This document shows, piece after piece, positions 26,410 to 35,734 of a DNA stretch of 64,000 nt. The position numbers and the translations under genes are program-made. The DNA lies in contig NZ_CP064781.1 in the NCBI RefSeq assembly GCF_016858125.1, forward strand, positions 1,931,501-1,995,500, given 5' to 3'. Positions within the stretch are counted from its first letter, which is position 1; the number at the start of each line of letters is the position of its first letter. The stretch comes from Azospira restricta (GTDB lineage: Bacteria > Pseudomonadota > Gammaproteobacteria > Burkholderiales > Rhodocyclaceae). Under the pieces are notes generated by a model. The model saw only the letters and a list, made by a program, of their open reading frames with translations. It ran no database searches and was not told the DNA's origin.

Positions 26410-28413
26410 TCACTTCGGCGCCCGGCCGCCCACCGCGATCCGCTCCGTCCGCGGCGGCCACACTCCCTTGTCCGCCGCCCTGCCGCCGTCGAATACCAGC
26501 CAGCTCTGCCGCCCGTAGTGCGGCAGCCCGCGCTCGAGCGCGCGCAGCGCGGCGGCGTCGTTCCCGGAGACGACGGCGTACGGCGTTCCCGCCGCGTCGC
26601 GCCCGGCCCACACCTGCGCCGTGCCGCGGCCGCCGGCGGTCGCCGGTCGCGGCGGCAGGCCGCGCGCGGCGAGCCAGGCGTCGACCGCCGGCGCGCTGCC
26701 GATGACCAGCATCGGCGCCGGTCCCGCGGTTTCCGCCTTGACGCCCGAATCGAGCAGCCGCACCGCCAGCGCGCGCGCCGCCGCCTGCAGCGCCGGGTCG
26801 GCGTCGACTGTCTGCAGCGCCGCCTGCGGCGCGACGAAGACCTCGCGCAGGATCGCCGGCAGCACGGCGGGGTCGACGCGGCGCCACAGGCGGTAGTCGG
26901 GGTCGAGCTCGACCGCCTGCGCGGCGCCCGCGTCCTTCAGCACGATCGTCGCGCGCGCCGTCGCGAGCGGCACGCGGCGCGTCTCGACGCGGTCGGCGAA
27001 GACCAGGCGCAGCGGCACGGCGAGCGCGTAGGGGCTGCCGGCGCCGCGCTGCGTCAGCGTCACCGCCAGCGCGTCGCCTTGCCGTTCGGCGGCGGCCAGC
27101 TGCAGCGCCGGCGCGCCGGCGCGCTCGACCCACTGCTTGAAGAAGCCGCGCAGCGGCCGCCCGGCCTCGCGCGCGAAGGCGGCCTCCAGTTCCGCCCAGC
27201 CGGCGCTGCGGAAGCGCTGCTCGTGCCAGAAGCGGCGCAGGCCGCGTTCGAAGACGTCGGCGCCGATCTCGTCCTTGAGCATCAGGAACAGCATCGCCGC
27301 CTTGTTGTAGCCGACGATCGACGAGATGCCGTGGCGGCGCGCGACGAAATCGCGCAGCGCGGTATCCGCACCCGGCGGCACCGCGGCGAGGTCGCGCAGC
27401 CAGCCCAGCCGCATGTCGAGCGCCGCCGCCTCGCCCTCGTCCTCCTTGTAGGCGTAGTCGGCGAGGAAGGTGGTCAGCCCTTCCGACCAGTTGCCCTTCG
27501 CCCAGTCCGGATAGACGCCGTTGCCCCACCAGTTGTGCAGCACCTCGTGGCCGAGCGAGGTGGCGCGGATGAAGGGCAGGCGCAGCACGTCGCGGCCGAG
27601 GTAGGTCAGGCCGGGCATGCCGAAGCCGGTCGGCGTCGGGCTGGAGACGACGCTGAACAGCGCGAACGGGTAGTCGCCGATCAGCCGGCTGTAGCGCTCG
27701 ACGTAGCGCGCCGAGTCGTCGAGGTAGCCGGTGGCGAGCGAGGCGAGCTCGGGGTGGAACCAGGTGCGGATGCGGATTTTCCGGTCGCCTGCCAGCGTCA
27801 GCGTGCGCTCGCCGACGACGTAGGGGCCGGCCATCAGGTCGATGCCGTCGGCCGGCTGCGGGAAGCGGAATTCGGCGCGGTAGCCGTCGGCGTCGTCGCG
27901 CTCGTGCACCAGTTCGCCCGGCGTCAGCCCCTTCTGGCCGGCGGGCAGCGCCAGCGCGACGCGGTAGCTGAACAGCTCGCCGGGGTCGGGGTACCAGCCG
28001 GCGACGGCGGGCAGGAAGCTGCCGTCGGGGTCGGCGGTCGGCGCGCGCGACTGCAGCACCTCGCGGTGGTCGAGCGCCTGCAGCGGGGCGAGCGTCGCGC
28101 GGTAGGCGATCTCCGCGCGCTTGGTGCCGGCCGGCAGGCGCACCCACTGGCGGCCGGCGCGCGGCGTCGCGACAGGCGGCACGGCGCGGCCGTCGACGCT
28201 GAGCGCGGTGATCTCGAAGTTCGGCGCCAGCGCGAAGCCGGCCAGCGAACGCGTCGGCTCGCTCTCGGCAAGGCGGGCGGTGGCGGCGAAGGCGCGCGTC
28301 GCCGGGTCGAGGCGGACGTCGAGGTCGAGCTGCGGCGTGGCGGCCGCGGCGAAGGGGAACGCCGCCAGCAGCGGCAGCAGTCGTTTCGCAAGCGAGCGGG
28401 GGCGGCAGCGCAT
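26410..28413 (-). CDS. M1-type zinc metallopeptidase, exported
   Basis: A 667-residue protein. Residues 1-25 (RSLAKRLLPLLAAFPFAAAA) form a signal peptide. An M1-like beta domain is followed by the active site HEVLH at residues 289-293; NWWGN and the downstream third zinc ligand and catalytic context GNWSEGLTTFLADY complete the pattern. VGYNKAAMLFLMLKDEIG is typical of M1 aminopeptidase relatives. The usual GAMEN substrate motif is replaced by TGFGMPGLTYLG, as in M1-like rather than classical aminopeptidases. It is 10 bp downstream of the ChaN-like gene, so probably co-transcribed. Confidence 0.85.
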   Translation of the reverse strand: MRCRPRSLAKRLLPLLAAFPFAAAATPQLDLDVRLDPATRAFAATARLAESEPTRSLAGFALAPNFEITALSVDGRAVPPVATPRAGRQWVRLPAGTKRAEIAYRATLAPLQALDHREVLQSRAPTADPDGSFLPAVAGWYPDPGELFSYRVALALPAGQKGLTPGELVHERDDADGYRAEFRFPQPADGIDLMAGPYVVGERTLTLAGDRKIRIRTWFHPELASLATGYLDDSARYVERYSRLIGDYPFALFSVVSSPTPTGFGMPGLTYLGRDVLRLPFIRATSLGHEVLHNWWGNGVYPDWAKGNWSEGLTTFLADYAYKEDEGEAAALDMRLGWLRDLAAVPPGADTALRDFVARRHGISSIVGYNKAAMLFLMLKDEIGADVFERGLRRFWHEQRFRSAGWAELEAAFAREAGRPLRGFFKQWVERAGAPALQLAAAERQGDALAVTLTQRGAGSPYALAVPLRLVFADRVETRRVPLATARATIVLKDAGAAQAVELDPDYRLWRRVDPAVLPAILREVFVAPQAALQTVDADPALQAAARALAVRLLDSGVKAETAGPAPMLVIGSAPAVDAWLAARGLPPRPATAGGRGTAQVWAGRDAAGTPYAVVSGNDAAALRALERGLPHYGRQSWLVFDGGRAADKGVWPPRTERIAVGGRAPK

Positions 28414-28423
28414 CGCGGCCTCC

Positions 28424-29578
28424 CTACCTGCTGTCGTCGACCGGGAAGCGGACGACGATCTCCAGCTCCTCGCCGCCGCGCTTCACCTTCAGCGGCAGCC
28501 AGGTGCCGGGCGTCTGCTGCTGTACCGCGTAGCGCAGCGCCTGCAGGTCGCGCAGCGGCAGCCCGCGCGCCTCGACGACGAGGTCGCCGGCCTTGATCCC
28601 GGACTTGTCGGCGACGCTGTCGGCGAGCACGCGCGCGATGCGCACGCCGCCCTTCTCGCTCTCCATCGTGATGCCCAGCCGCGGCGGGTTGGCCGCCGGC
28701 GGCGCGACGACCAGCAGCGCGTCGGCGACGCCGGCGGCGATCTCGCTGCACGGCTCGTCCTGCCGCCAGGTGAGCAGCAGCCCGCTGCGGGCGACGCCGA
28801 GGTCGCGCAGCTGGTGCGCGATGCCGTGCCCGTGGCGCACGTGGCCGGCGCCGACGATGCCGACGACGAGGCTGCCCGGGTTCTGCTTCAGGTGCTCGGC
28901 GATCGTCTGCGCCATGCCGCGGTCCCAGGTCGCCTGCGCCTCGGCGAAGCGCTGGAAGCCCTTGTCGCCGTCGACCTTCTCCGGGTGGTGCTCGTAGATC
29001 CGGCGCAGGATCTTCTGGTATTCGGCGGACGGCTTCGCCGGCCGCGTCAGGCCTTCCTTCTGTTTCTCCGCGACCGCGTCCCAGCCGTTGCGGGCGACCG
29101 CGTCGATCAGCTCGCGCTCGACGTTCATCGCCAGCATCGGCAGCCGGTGCATGCGCGCGAAGTGGAACAGCGGCAGGTAGTCGCGCGCGTCGTAGCCCCA
29201 CACCTTGTCCCATTCCGCCTGGCGCAGGAACGCGCTTTCGCTGAACTCGCCGGCGACCCAGCGGTCGAGCAGCGGCTGCAGCCGGCGCGGGAACATCTCC
29301 AGCGCCAGCGCCAGCTGCGGCCGCTTCGCGTGCAGCTGCGCCAGCGTGTGCAGCTGCCAGCGGTGGTCCTCGGCGCTCTCGTGCGATTCGCCGAGCAGCA
29401 CCGCCTGCCGGTCGGCGACGCGCTCGATGATGGCGGCGCTGGTCAGCGGCGCCGCGGTCTTGCCGGGAACCAGCCACTGGCCGGGCTGGCCGCAGGTGTC
29501 GGCGGGCGCCGCGCAGGCGGCGAGCGGCAGCGCGCAGGCGACGGCGATGACGGCATGGCGGATACGGCGTGGGCGCAT
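28424..29578 (-). CDS. ChaN-family lipoprotein fused to a PDZ domain
   Basis: A 384-residue protein with a lipoprotein signal and lipobox LAAC at residues 19-22. The ChaN (haem-binding uptake, Tiki-like) domain includes AVLLGESHESAEDH, LALEMFPRRLQPLLD and VGIVGAGHVRHGHG. A C-terminal PDZ domain follows (RIARVLADSVADKSGIKAGDLVVEARG). ChaN proteins bind haem or act as outer-membrane-associated factors. The PDZ fusion suggests peptide or protein binding, and the adjacent M1-type peptidase would fit a joint periplasmic role (inference). Confidence 0.85.
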   Translation of the reverse strand: MRPRRIRHAVIAVACALPLAACAAPADTCGQPGQWLVPGKTAAPLTSAAIIERVADRQAVLLGESHESAEDHRWQLHTLAQLHAKRPQLALALEMFPRRLQPLLDRWVAGEFSESAFLRQAEWDKVWGYDARDYLPLFHFARMHRLPMLAMNVERELIDAVARNGWDAVAEKQKEGLTRPAKPSAEYQKILRRIYEHHPEKVDGDKGFQRFAEAQATWDRGMAQTIAEHLKQNPGSLVVGIVGAGHVRHGHGIAHQLRDLGVARSGLLLTWRQDEPCSEIAAGVADALLVVAPPAANPPRLGITMESEKGGVRIARVLADSVADKSGIKAGDLVVEARGLPLRDLQALRYAVQQQTPGTWLPLKVKRGGEELEIVVRFPVDDSR

Positions 29579-29643
29579 CGGATTTCCCTTCGGCGATTCA
29601 TCCTGTGGTCATCGGGATTATGCCGCTTCGCCGCGCCGGCGGT

Positions 29644-30528
29644 TCAGTCCGCTGCCGCCTCCTTGAGCGACATCGCCCACTGGATCGCCAGCACGCTGCC
29701 GAGCACGGCGACCAGGCCCGCCAGCGACAGCCCGCGCAGCGACTGCCCGAGCAGCGCCCAGCCGAGGATCACGGCGGTCAGCGGGCTGAGCAGCGCCAGC
29801 GAGGAGACGGCCACCGGCGACAGCCGGGCGACGCCGCGGAACCACAGCAGGTAGGTGAGCAGCGCGCCGAACAGCGAGAGGTAGGCGTAGCCGGCGACGG
29901 CGGCCGGCGCCAGCGGCGGCAGCGGCGCCTCGAAGGCGAGCGCGAGCGGCAGCAGGACGAGGCCGCCGATGCTCAGCTGCCAGCCGGTCAGCGCGAGCAC
30001 CGGCAGGCCGTTCCGCCAGCGGCGGCCGAGCCAGGTGCCGGCCGCCATGCAGGCGGCGCCGAGCAGGGCCGCGCCGGCGCCGAGCGCATCCCAGCGGCTG
30101 TCCGGGCCGAGCAGCATCGCCGCCATGCCGGCGATGCCGACCGCCGCCGCGACCAGCGCCAGCGCCGGCGGCCGCTGCCGGTCGGCGAGCCAGACCAGCG
30201 CCATCACCAGCAGCGGCTGCGTCGCGCCGAGCACCGCCGCCAGCCCGCCGGGCAGGCGGTAGGCGGCGACGAAGAGCAGCGCCTGGAAGGCGCCGATGTT
30301 GAGCGTGCCGAGCACGGCGAGGCGCCACCATTCGCCGCGCGCCGGCAGCAGCCGGGTGGCGGCGAGCAGCAGCAGGCCGGCCGGCAGCACGCGCAGCAGC
30401 GCCGCGTGGAAGGGCCGGTCGGGCGGCAGCAGTTCGCTGGTGACGACGTAGGTGCTGCCCCAGATCACCGGCGCGAGCGCGGTGAGCAGCGTGATGAGCG
30501 GCGCCTGCAGGCGTTCGGGAACGGACAT
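29644..30528 (-). CDS. DMT superfamily (EamA) transporter
   Basis: A 294-residue inner-membrane protein with ten predicted helices arranged as two EamA repeats. APVIWGSTYVVTSELLPPDRP is typical of the first EamA helix pair. The end LLSPLTAVILGWALLGQSL is typical of the second. The start ATG 30528 follows GGAGTCCCG. Likely an exporter of a metabolite or amino acid; substrate unknown. Confidence 0.88.
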   Translation of the reverse strand: MSVPERLQAPLITLLTALAPVIWGSTYVVTSELLPPDRPFHAALLRVLPAGLLLLAATRLLPARGEWWRLAVLGTLNIGAFQALLFVAAYRLPGGLAAVLGATQPLLVMALVWLADRQRPPALALVAAAVGIAGMAAMLLGPDSRWDALGAGAALLGAACMAAGTWLGRRWRNGLPVLALTGWQLSIGGLVLLPLALAFEAPLPPLAPAAVAGYAYLSLFGALLTYLLWFRGVARLSPVAVSSLALLSPLTAVILGWALLGQSLRGLSLAGLVAVLGSVLAIQWAMSLKEAAAD

Positions 30529-30600
30529 CGACGGGACTCCGCGGAAGGAAAAGGGGCCGGTGCCGGTTGCCCGGGCCAGCGGCGGCGAGGAGGCGTCAGG

Positions 30601-30705
30601 CCTCAGGCGCCCCCCAGGAGGACTTCCTCGCGATGCGCCAGGCGCATCGCTCAGGCGCACCCCAAGGGCACTTCTTCGCGATGCGCGAGGCGCATCGCTC
30701 AGGCG
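30601..30705. repeat. Tandem 48-bp hairpin repeat downstream of azoR
   Basis: Two 36-bp copies (30622-30657 and 30670-30705) differ at two bases and repeat with a 48-bp period. A partial third copy begins at 30602. Each contains a tight hairpin: arms GCGATGCGC and GCGCATCGC around three bases. The second copy overlaps the azoR stop codon (30699-30701). This resembles a REP/BIME element that could end or stabilise the azoR transcript. Confidence 0.8.
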
Positions 30706-31298
30706 AACAGTTCTTCGAGCTGGGCTTCGGCTTCGGCGAAGCCCTTGGTCGCCGCGTCGGCGCCCATTGCCAGGCCTTCGGCATAGACGAACTCGACGTC
30801 GGTCATGCCGAGGAAGGCGAGCACGCTCTTCAGGTAGGGCACCTGCGAGTCGGCCGGGGTGTCGCGGTAGAGACCGCCGCGGGCGAGCGCGACATAGACC
30901 TTCTTGCCGGTGAGCAGGCCCTCCGGGCCGTTGGCGGTGTAGCGGAAGGTGACGCCGGCGCGGGCGATCGCGTCGATCCAGGTCTTCAGCTGCACCGGCA
31001 CGCCGAAGTTGTACATCGGCACGCCGAGCACGATGACGTCGACCGCCTGCACCTGCGCGATCAGCGCGTCGTCGAGGGCGACGCGCGCCGCCTGTTCCGG
31101 CGTGCGCTCGCCGGCCGGCGTGAACAGCGCGCCGAGCGCCGGCTCGTCGAGCACCGGGTGCGGGTCGGTGGCGAGGTCGCGCAGCTCGACGACGGCCTCC
31201 GGGTGCTGCGCGCGCAGGCGGGCGGTGATGGCGTCGGCGAGACGGGTCGAGTTGGCGCCGCTGGCGCGGGCGCTGGCGTTGATCTGCAGGATGTTCAT
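30699..31298 (-). CDS. azoR: FMN-dependent NADH-azoreductase
   Basis: A 199-residue flavodoxin-fold enzyme. It starts [42 protein letters not shown] and [25 protein letters not shown] match AzoR signatures for FMN binding and the dimer interface. It reduces quinones and azo compounds with NADH. It is divergently transcribed from a LysR gene 139 bp away, which probably controls it. Confidence 0.92.
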   Translation of the reverse strand: MNILQINASARASGANSTRLADAITARLRAQHPEAVVELRDLATDPHPVLDEPALGALFTPAGERTPEQAARVALDDALIAQVQAVDVIVLGVPMYNFGVPVQLKTWIDAIARAGVTFRYTANGPEGLLTGKKVYVALARGGLYRDTPADSQVPYLKSVLAFLGMTDVEFVYAEGLAMGADAATKGFAEAEAQLEELFA

Positions 31299-31406
31299 GG
31301 TGGCTTCTCCGTTTGGGGGTTCGGGACCGGACCGCCGGGGCCCGATGCATGGAAGCCATTCTATTGATCCAAAACGTACCGATAAATACAGTCTGATTGG
31401 TTATAC

Positions 31407-31424
31407 TGTTCCATATTCGGAACA
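31407..31424. promoter_or_regulatory. Inverted repeat in the azoR/LysR control region
   Basis: TGTTCC-N6-GGAACA forms perfect 6-base arms at 31407-31412 and 31419-31424, 12 bp before the LysR start at 31437. The surrounding 31370-31425 is AT-rich. It may be an operator for the regulator itself; the assignment to LysR is an inference. Confidence 0.4.
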
Positions 31425-31436
31425 AAAGGAGGGGCG

Positions 31437-32339
31437 ATGAGCCTCGACGCCAACGACCTGATCCTCTTCGCCGCGGTCGTCGATGCCGGCAGCTTCTCGC
31501 GCGCCGCCGAGCGAGGCGGGCAGCCCAAATCGACGCTGTCGCGGCGCATCACGCAGCTCGAAGCAAAGCTCGGCGAGCGCCTGCTGACGCGCACGACGCG
31601 GCGGCTGACGCTGACCGAGTTCGGCGAGCGCATCCTCGAGCACGCCCGCCGCCTGCAGGAGGAGGCCGACGCCGCGGCGGCGCTGGCGCAGCACCGGCAG
31701 GCGACGCCGCGCGGCGTGCTGCGCGTGTCGCTGGTGCCGAACTTCGCCGAGCTCGACCTGACGCAGTTCCTGCTCCAGTTCGCCGCGCGCTACCCGGAGG
31801 TGCGCCTCGAACTCGACCTCTCGCCGCGCCGCGTCGACCTGCTCGCCGAGCGCTACGACCTCGCGCTGCGCGCCGCCGCCCGCCTGCCCGACGACGCGAC
31901 GCTGGTCGCGCGCAAGCTGTGCGACATGCACAACGGCCTCTACGCCAGCCCCGCCTACCTGAAGCGCTACGGCGCGCCGCGGACGCCCGACGAGCTGCTG
32001 CGCGGCCACGTCGGCCTGCGCCTGATCGGCGGCACCGGCGAGGTCGCGCCCTGGCAACTGGCCGACGGCAAGCGCGAATGGACCGGCATCCCCGACGGCG
32101 CGCTCGCCGCCAATTCGCTCAACCTGCTGCGCGACCTCGCCGCGCACGGCATGGGCATCGTCGGCCTCTCCGAGCGCTACGTGCGCGACTGGCTGGCGCA
32201 GGGCAGGCTGGTGCGCGTGCTGCCGGACTGGCAGCTGCCGACGGTGACGCTGTGGAGCGTGACCCCGGGCCGCCGCCTGCTGCCGGCGCGGACGCGGGTG
32301 TTCGTCGACATGCTGCAGGAAGCGCTGGCGGAGGCGTAG
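31437..32339 (+). CDS. LysR family transcriptional regulator
   Basis: A 300-residue regulator. MSLDANDLILFAAVVDAGSF is a typical LysR helix-turn-helix entry, with RAAERGGQPKSTLSRRITQLE as recognition region. The effector-binding domain (GVLRVSLVPNFAELDLTQFL) follows. It is divergent to azoR and likely its regulator. AAAAGGAGGGGCG gives a strong ribosome site. Confidence 0.9.
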   Translation: MSLDANDLILFAAVVDAGSFSRAAERGGQPKSTLSRRITQLEAKLGERLLTRTTRRLTLTEFGERILEHARRLQEEADAAAALAQHRQATPRGVLRVSLVPNFAELDLTQFLLQFAARYPEVRLELDLSPRRVDLLAERYDLALRAAARLPDDATLVARKLCDMHNGLYASPAYLKRYGAPRTPDELLRGHVGLRLIGGTGEVAPWQLADGKREWTGIPDGALAANSLNLLRDLAAHGMGIVGLSERYVRDWLAQGRLVRVLPDWQLPTVTLWSVTPGRRLLPARTRVFVDMLQEALAEA

Positions 32340-32358
32340 TCGGGGCAGGGGCGGCGCG

Positions 32359-33252
32359 CTAGTCGGTGCGCAGGCCGCTGCGCAACTCCTTCGCCGCGAG
32401 ATCGACGAAGGCGCGCAGCTTGGGCGGCATGAAGCGTTGCCGCGGATGGATGAGGTGGATCGGGTCCGCCTTGGCGTGCCAGGCCGGCAGCACCTGGACC
32501 AGCCGGCCCGTTGCGCACTCCTCGCGGCACAGGTAGAGCGGCAGCAGGGCGACGCCTTCGCCGGCGATCGCCAGCGCGCGCACGACCCGGATGTCATTGA
32601 CCATGACCTGCCCCGGCAGCGGCACGACGACGCTGCCGTGGGGGTCGGTCAGCGTCCACGCATCGCGGCCGAGCGGCGTGAATTGCAGGCAGCAGTGGTG
32701 GCGCAGGGACTGCGGCGAATCGAGGGGCGGCGCCGATGCCAGGTAGTCGGGGCTGGCCACCGGCTCCCAGCGGGCGATGCCGACCTGCCTGGCGATCAGC
32801 GACGAATCCTTGAGGTGGCCGGTGCGGATCGCGACATCGACGCCCTCGGCGACCAGATCGACGTAGCGATCCGTCAGCAGCATCTCGACCTGCACTTTCG
32901 GATGCTCGCGCCGCATCCGGGCCATGATCCCGGCCAGCAGGTGATCGCCGAGGTCCGCCGGCGCCGTCGCGCGCAGCCGCCCGCTCGGCTCGCCGAGCGC
33001 TTCGGTCACCGCGGCCTCGGCATCGAGCATGTGCCCGAGCCCGGTCGCGGCGTGCGCGAAGTACAGCTCGCCGGCCTCGGTGAGATGCAGCCGCCGCGTC
33101 GTCCGCTGCAGCAGCGTGACGCCCAGCCGCTTTTCCAGCGTCATCACCCGATGGCTGACCGTCGAGGTCGGCAGGCCGAGCAGGCGGGCGGCGGCGCTGA
33201 AGCTGCCGGCCTGGACGACCTTGACGAAGACCGCAGCCTGGTTCAGGTCCAT
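32359..33252 (-). CDS. LysR family transcriptional regulator
   Basis: A 297-residue regulator with start MDLNQAAVFVKVVQAGSF and recognition region AARLLGLPTSTVSHRVMTLE. The effector domain has GRLRATAPADLGDHLLAGIM. It is divergently placed to the pirin/isochorismatase pair at 33351-34895, its likely target. The AT-rich spacer 33253-33350 (ATATGTAAAGTG, ATTTAACCATC) should hold the shared promoters. Confidence 0.9.
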   Translation of the reverse strand: MDLNQAAVFVKVVQAGSFSAAARLLGLPTSTVSHRVMTLEKRLGVTLLQRTTRRLHLTEAGELYFAHAATGLGHMLDAEAAVTEALGEPSGRLRATAPADLGDHLLAGIMARMRREHPKVQVEMLLTDRYVDLVAEGVDVAIRTGHLKDSSLIARQVGIARWEPVASPDYLASAPPLDSPQSLRHHCCLQFTPLGRDAWTLTDPHGSVVVPLPGQVMVNDIRVVRALAIAGEGVALLPLYLCREECATGRLVQVLPAWHAKADPIHLIHPRQRFMPPKLRAFVDLAAKELRSGLRTD

Positions 33253-33350
33253 TATCCAACCATATGTAAAGTGTTTTCGTATTTAACCATCTAGTGGATC
33301 AATTGTCTGCCGCCTAAAGTACGTCCATCGACGAACAACGGAGCGCAGTC

Positions 33351-34229
33351 ATGAAAAAACTGGCCTTCATCAAGCGCAGCAACGGCCGGCACTGGGTCGG
33401 CGACGGCTTCCCGGTGCGCAGCATCTTTTCCTATAGCGACATCGCCCGCGAGATGTCCCCCTTCCTGCTGATGGACTATGCCGGCCCGGCCGATTTTCCG
33501 GCCACCGCGCGCAAGCTCGGCGTCGGCCAGCATCCGCATCGCGGCTTCGAAACGGTGACCATCGTCTATCAGGGCGGCGTCGCGCACCGCGATTCCTCGG
33601 GCGGCGGCGGCACCATCGGCCCCGGCGACGTGCAGTGGATGACCGCCGCTGCGGGCGTCATCCACGAGGAGTTCCATAGCCCGGAATTCGCGCAGCAAGG
33701 CGGCGCCTTCGAGATGGTCCAGTTGTGGGTCAACCTGCCGGCGAAAGACAAGATGTCCGCGCCCGGCTACCAGGGCATCACCGCCGACCGGATTCCCGAA
33801 GTCGAACTGCCGCGCAATGCCGGTACCGCCCGCATCATCGCCGGCCGCTACGCCGATGGCCGTGTCGAAGCGGTGGGCCCGGCGCGCACCTTCACGCCGA
33901 TCAACGTCTGGGACCTGCGCCTGAAGGCCGCGCATCGCGTCGCCTTCGAGCTGCCGGCGGGACACACCGCCGCGCTGTTCGTGCTGCACGGCGCGATCCG
34001 CCTCGAGGAGCGCCACGACGTTCGCGCCGCCGAACTGGCCGTGCTCGAGCGTGCCGGCAGCCGCCTGGAATTCGCCGTCACCGCCGATACGACGCTGCTG
34101 CTGCTCGGCGGCGAGCCGATCGACGAACCGGTCGTCGGCTACGGCCCCTTCGTGATGAACAGCCAGGACGAGATCGTCCGGGCGATCGACGATTTCAACC
34201 ACGGCCGCTTCGGACAGATCGGCCGCTAA
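33351..34229 (+). CDS. Pirin family protein
   Basis: A 292-residue double-barrel cupin. The metal-binding part has GVGQHPHRGFETVTIVYQGG, GDVQWMTAAAGVIHEE and EFAQQGGAFEMVQLWVNLP, the pirin signature with histidines and a glutamate for iron. A C-terminal cupin-like domain follows. Pirins include quercetin-2,3-dioxygenase-like enzymes and redox-sensing co-regulators. It is 39 bp upstream of the isochorismatase-family gene. Confidence 0.92.
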   Translation: MKKLAFIKRSNGRHWVGDGFPVRSIFSYSDIAREMSPFLLMDYAGPADFPATARKLGVGQHPHRGFETVTIVYQGGVAHRDSSGGGGTIGPGDVQWMTAAAGVIHEEFHSPEFAQQGGAFEMVQLWVNLPAKDKMSAPGYQGITADRIPEVELPRNAGTARIIAGRYADGRVEAVGPARTFTPINVWDLRLKAAHRVAFELPAGHTAALFVLHGAIRLEERHDVRAAELAVLERAGSRLEFAVTADTTLLLLGGEPIDEPVVGYGPFVMNSQDEIVRAIDDFNHGRFGQIGR

Positions 34230-34268
34230 CCCCGCAGCACCCCCCAACCCCTGCAAAGGAGATCCACC

Positions 34269-34895
34269 ATGAGCAAGCCCTACGTCCGCCTCGACAAGAA
34301 CAACGCCGCCGTCCTGCTGGTCGACCACCAGTCCGGCCTGTCCTCGCTCGTCCGCGACATCGATCCCGACCGCTTCCGCAACAACGTGCTGGCGCTGGCC
34401 GACCTGGCGAAGTACTTCAAGCTGCCGACCATCCTGACGACGAGCTTCGAGAACGGTCCGAACGGCCCGCTGATGACCGAGCTCAAGGAAACCTTCCCGG
34501 ACGCGCCGTACATCGCCCGCCCGGGCCAGATCAACGCCTGGGACAACGAGGACTTCGTCAAGGCGGTGAAGGCCACCGGCAAGAAGCAGCTGATCATCGC
34601 CGGCATCGTCACCGAAGTGTGCGTGGCCTTCCCGGCGCTGTCCGCGCTGGAAGAGGGCTACGAAGTGTTCGTCGTCACCGACGCCTCCGGCACCTTCAAC
34701 GAGCTCACCCGCCTCTCGGCCTGGGACCGCATGTCGGCCGCCGGCGCGCAGCTGATGACCTGGTTCGGCGTCGCCTGCGAACTGCACCGCGACTGGCGCA
34801 ACGACATCGAGGGCCTGGGCACGCTGTTCGCGAACCACATCCCCGACTACCGCAACCTGATCAACAGCTACACCACGGTCCAGAACAGCAAGTAA
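34269..34895 (+). CDS. Isochorismatase family hydrolase (YcaC-like)
   Basis: A 208-residue cysteine-hydrolase fold protein. It contains the catalytic aspartate region AVLLVDHQSGL, the lysine region ATGKKQLIIAG, and the nucleophile region GIVTEVCVAFPA with the conserved cis-peptide. This matches YcaC-type hydrolases rather than true isochorismatase. AAAGGAGATCCACC is a strong ribosome site. It is likely co-transcribed with the pirin gene and controlled by the divergent LysR. Confidence 0.9.
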   Translation: MSKPYVRLDKNNAAVLLVDHQSGLSSLVRDIDPDRFRNNVLALADLAKYFKLPTILTTSFENGPNGPLMTELKETFPDAPYIARPGQINAWDNEDFVKAVKATGKKQLIIAGIVTEVCVAFPALSALEEGYEVFVVTDASGTFNELTRLSAWDRMSAAGAQLMTWFGVACELHRDWRNDIEGLGTLFANHIPDYRNLINSYTTVQNSK

Positions 34896-35086
34896 GGCCG
34901 GTCGGGCCCCGGGTGAGCGGGGTCCCGCCGCCGGCCCGTCCGGCGTGCGCCGCCGCCTCCGGGTTTGTCGCCGACGATGCGCCGGCCGGCCCGGGGGCCG
35001 CGGGCGGCGCGCTTCCGCGCGCTCGCCTGCGCCCATGCGGCGCGCTGCAGCGGAGCGGGGCGCTTGCATCTTCTTGGAGATCGGTT

Positions 35087-35110
35087 AAGATAGTAATCAA
35101 TTACTATCTT
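35087..35110. promoter_or_regulatory. TetR operator: 11-2-11 inverted repeat
   Basis: Arms AAGATAGTAAT (35087-35097) and ATTACTATCTT (35100-35110) are perfect complements separated by two bases. The element ends 12 bp before the TetR start at 35123. Its size and position are typical of a TetR-dimer operator, so autoregulation of the tetR/hlyD/ABC operon is likely. Confidence 0.75.
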
Positions 35111-35122
35111 TTGCGAGCGACC

Positions 35123-35734
35123 ATGCCCACGTCCAAATACCTTCCCGCCGACGAACGCAAGGCGACCACGGTCGAGGCGGTGATCGATCTCGCCGGCCGC
35201 CAGAATCCCAGCGAAATCACCACCGCCGCCATCGCCAAGCACATGAACCTGACGCAGGGCGCGCTGTTCCGCCATTTCCCGAACAAGGACGCGATCTGGC
35301 ACGCGGTCCTCGCGTGGGTGGCGGAGCGGCTGCTCGAACGGATCGACCGTTCGGCGCGGACCGCCGGTACGCCGCTGGCGGCGATGGAGGCGATGTTCAT
35401 GAGCCATGTCGGCTTCGTCGCCGAGCACCCCGGCGTGCCGCGCATGCTCTTCGGCGAGCTGCAGCGCCCGGGGCCGAGCCCGGCGAAGCGCGTCGTGCAG
35501 ACGCTGATCGGCCAGTACCGGGAACGCCTGAACCGCCTTCTTGCGGCGGGGGTGGCCAGCGGCGAACTGGCGCCCGGGCTCGACGTCGAGGCGGCGGGCA
35601 CGATGTTCATCGGCTCGATCCAAGGCCTGGTCATGCAGTCGATGCTTGCCGGCGATGTCCGCAGCATTCGAGACGACGCGCCGCGGGTGTTCGCCATCTA
35701 TCGCGCCGGCATTGTGAACGGGAGGCCGGCATGA
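35123..35734 (+). CDS. TetR family transcriptional regulator of an exporter operon
   Basis: A 203-residue regulator. The N-terminal helix-turn-helix is ITTAAIAKHMNLTQGALFRHFPNKDAIW, followed by an all-helical ligand domain. It is the first gene of a four-gene operon: its TGA overlaps the ATG of the HlyD-like gene (35731-35734, ATGA). A perfect palindrome lies immediately upstream. It probably senses a toxic substrate of the exporter. Confidence 0.92.
   Translation: MPTSKYLPADERKATTVEAVIDLAGRQNPSEITTAAIAKHMNLTQGALFRHFPNKDAIWHAVLAWVAERLLERIDRSARTAGTPLAAMEAMFMSHVGFVAEHPGVPRMLFGELQRPGPSPAKRVVQTLIGQYRERLNRLLAAGVASGELAPGLDVEAAGTMFIGSIQGLVMQSMLAGDVRSIRDDAPRVFAIYRAGIVNGRPA

Noticed and set aside
30601-30705. 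CRISPR array.
   Set aside because: Only 2.4 direct copies with a 12-base spacer; the unit is an internal hairpin repeat, not repeats separated by unique spacers. No cas genes in the window.
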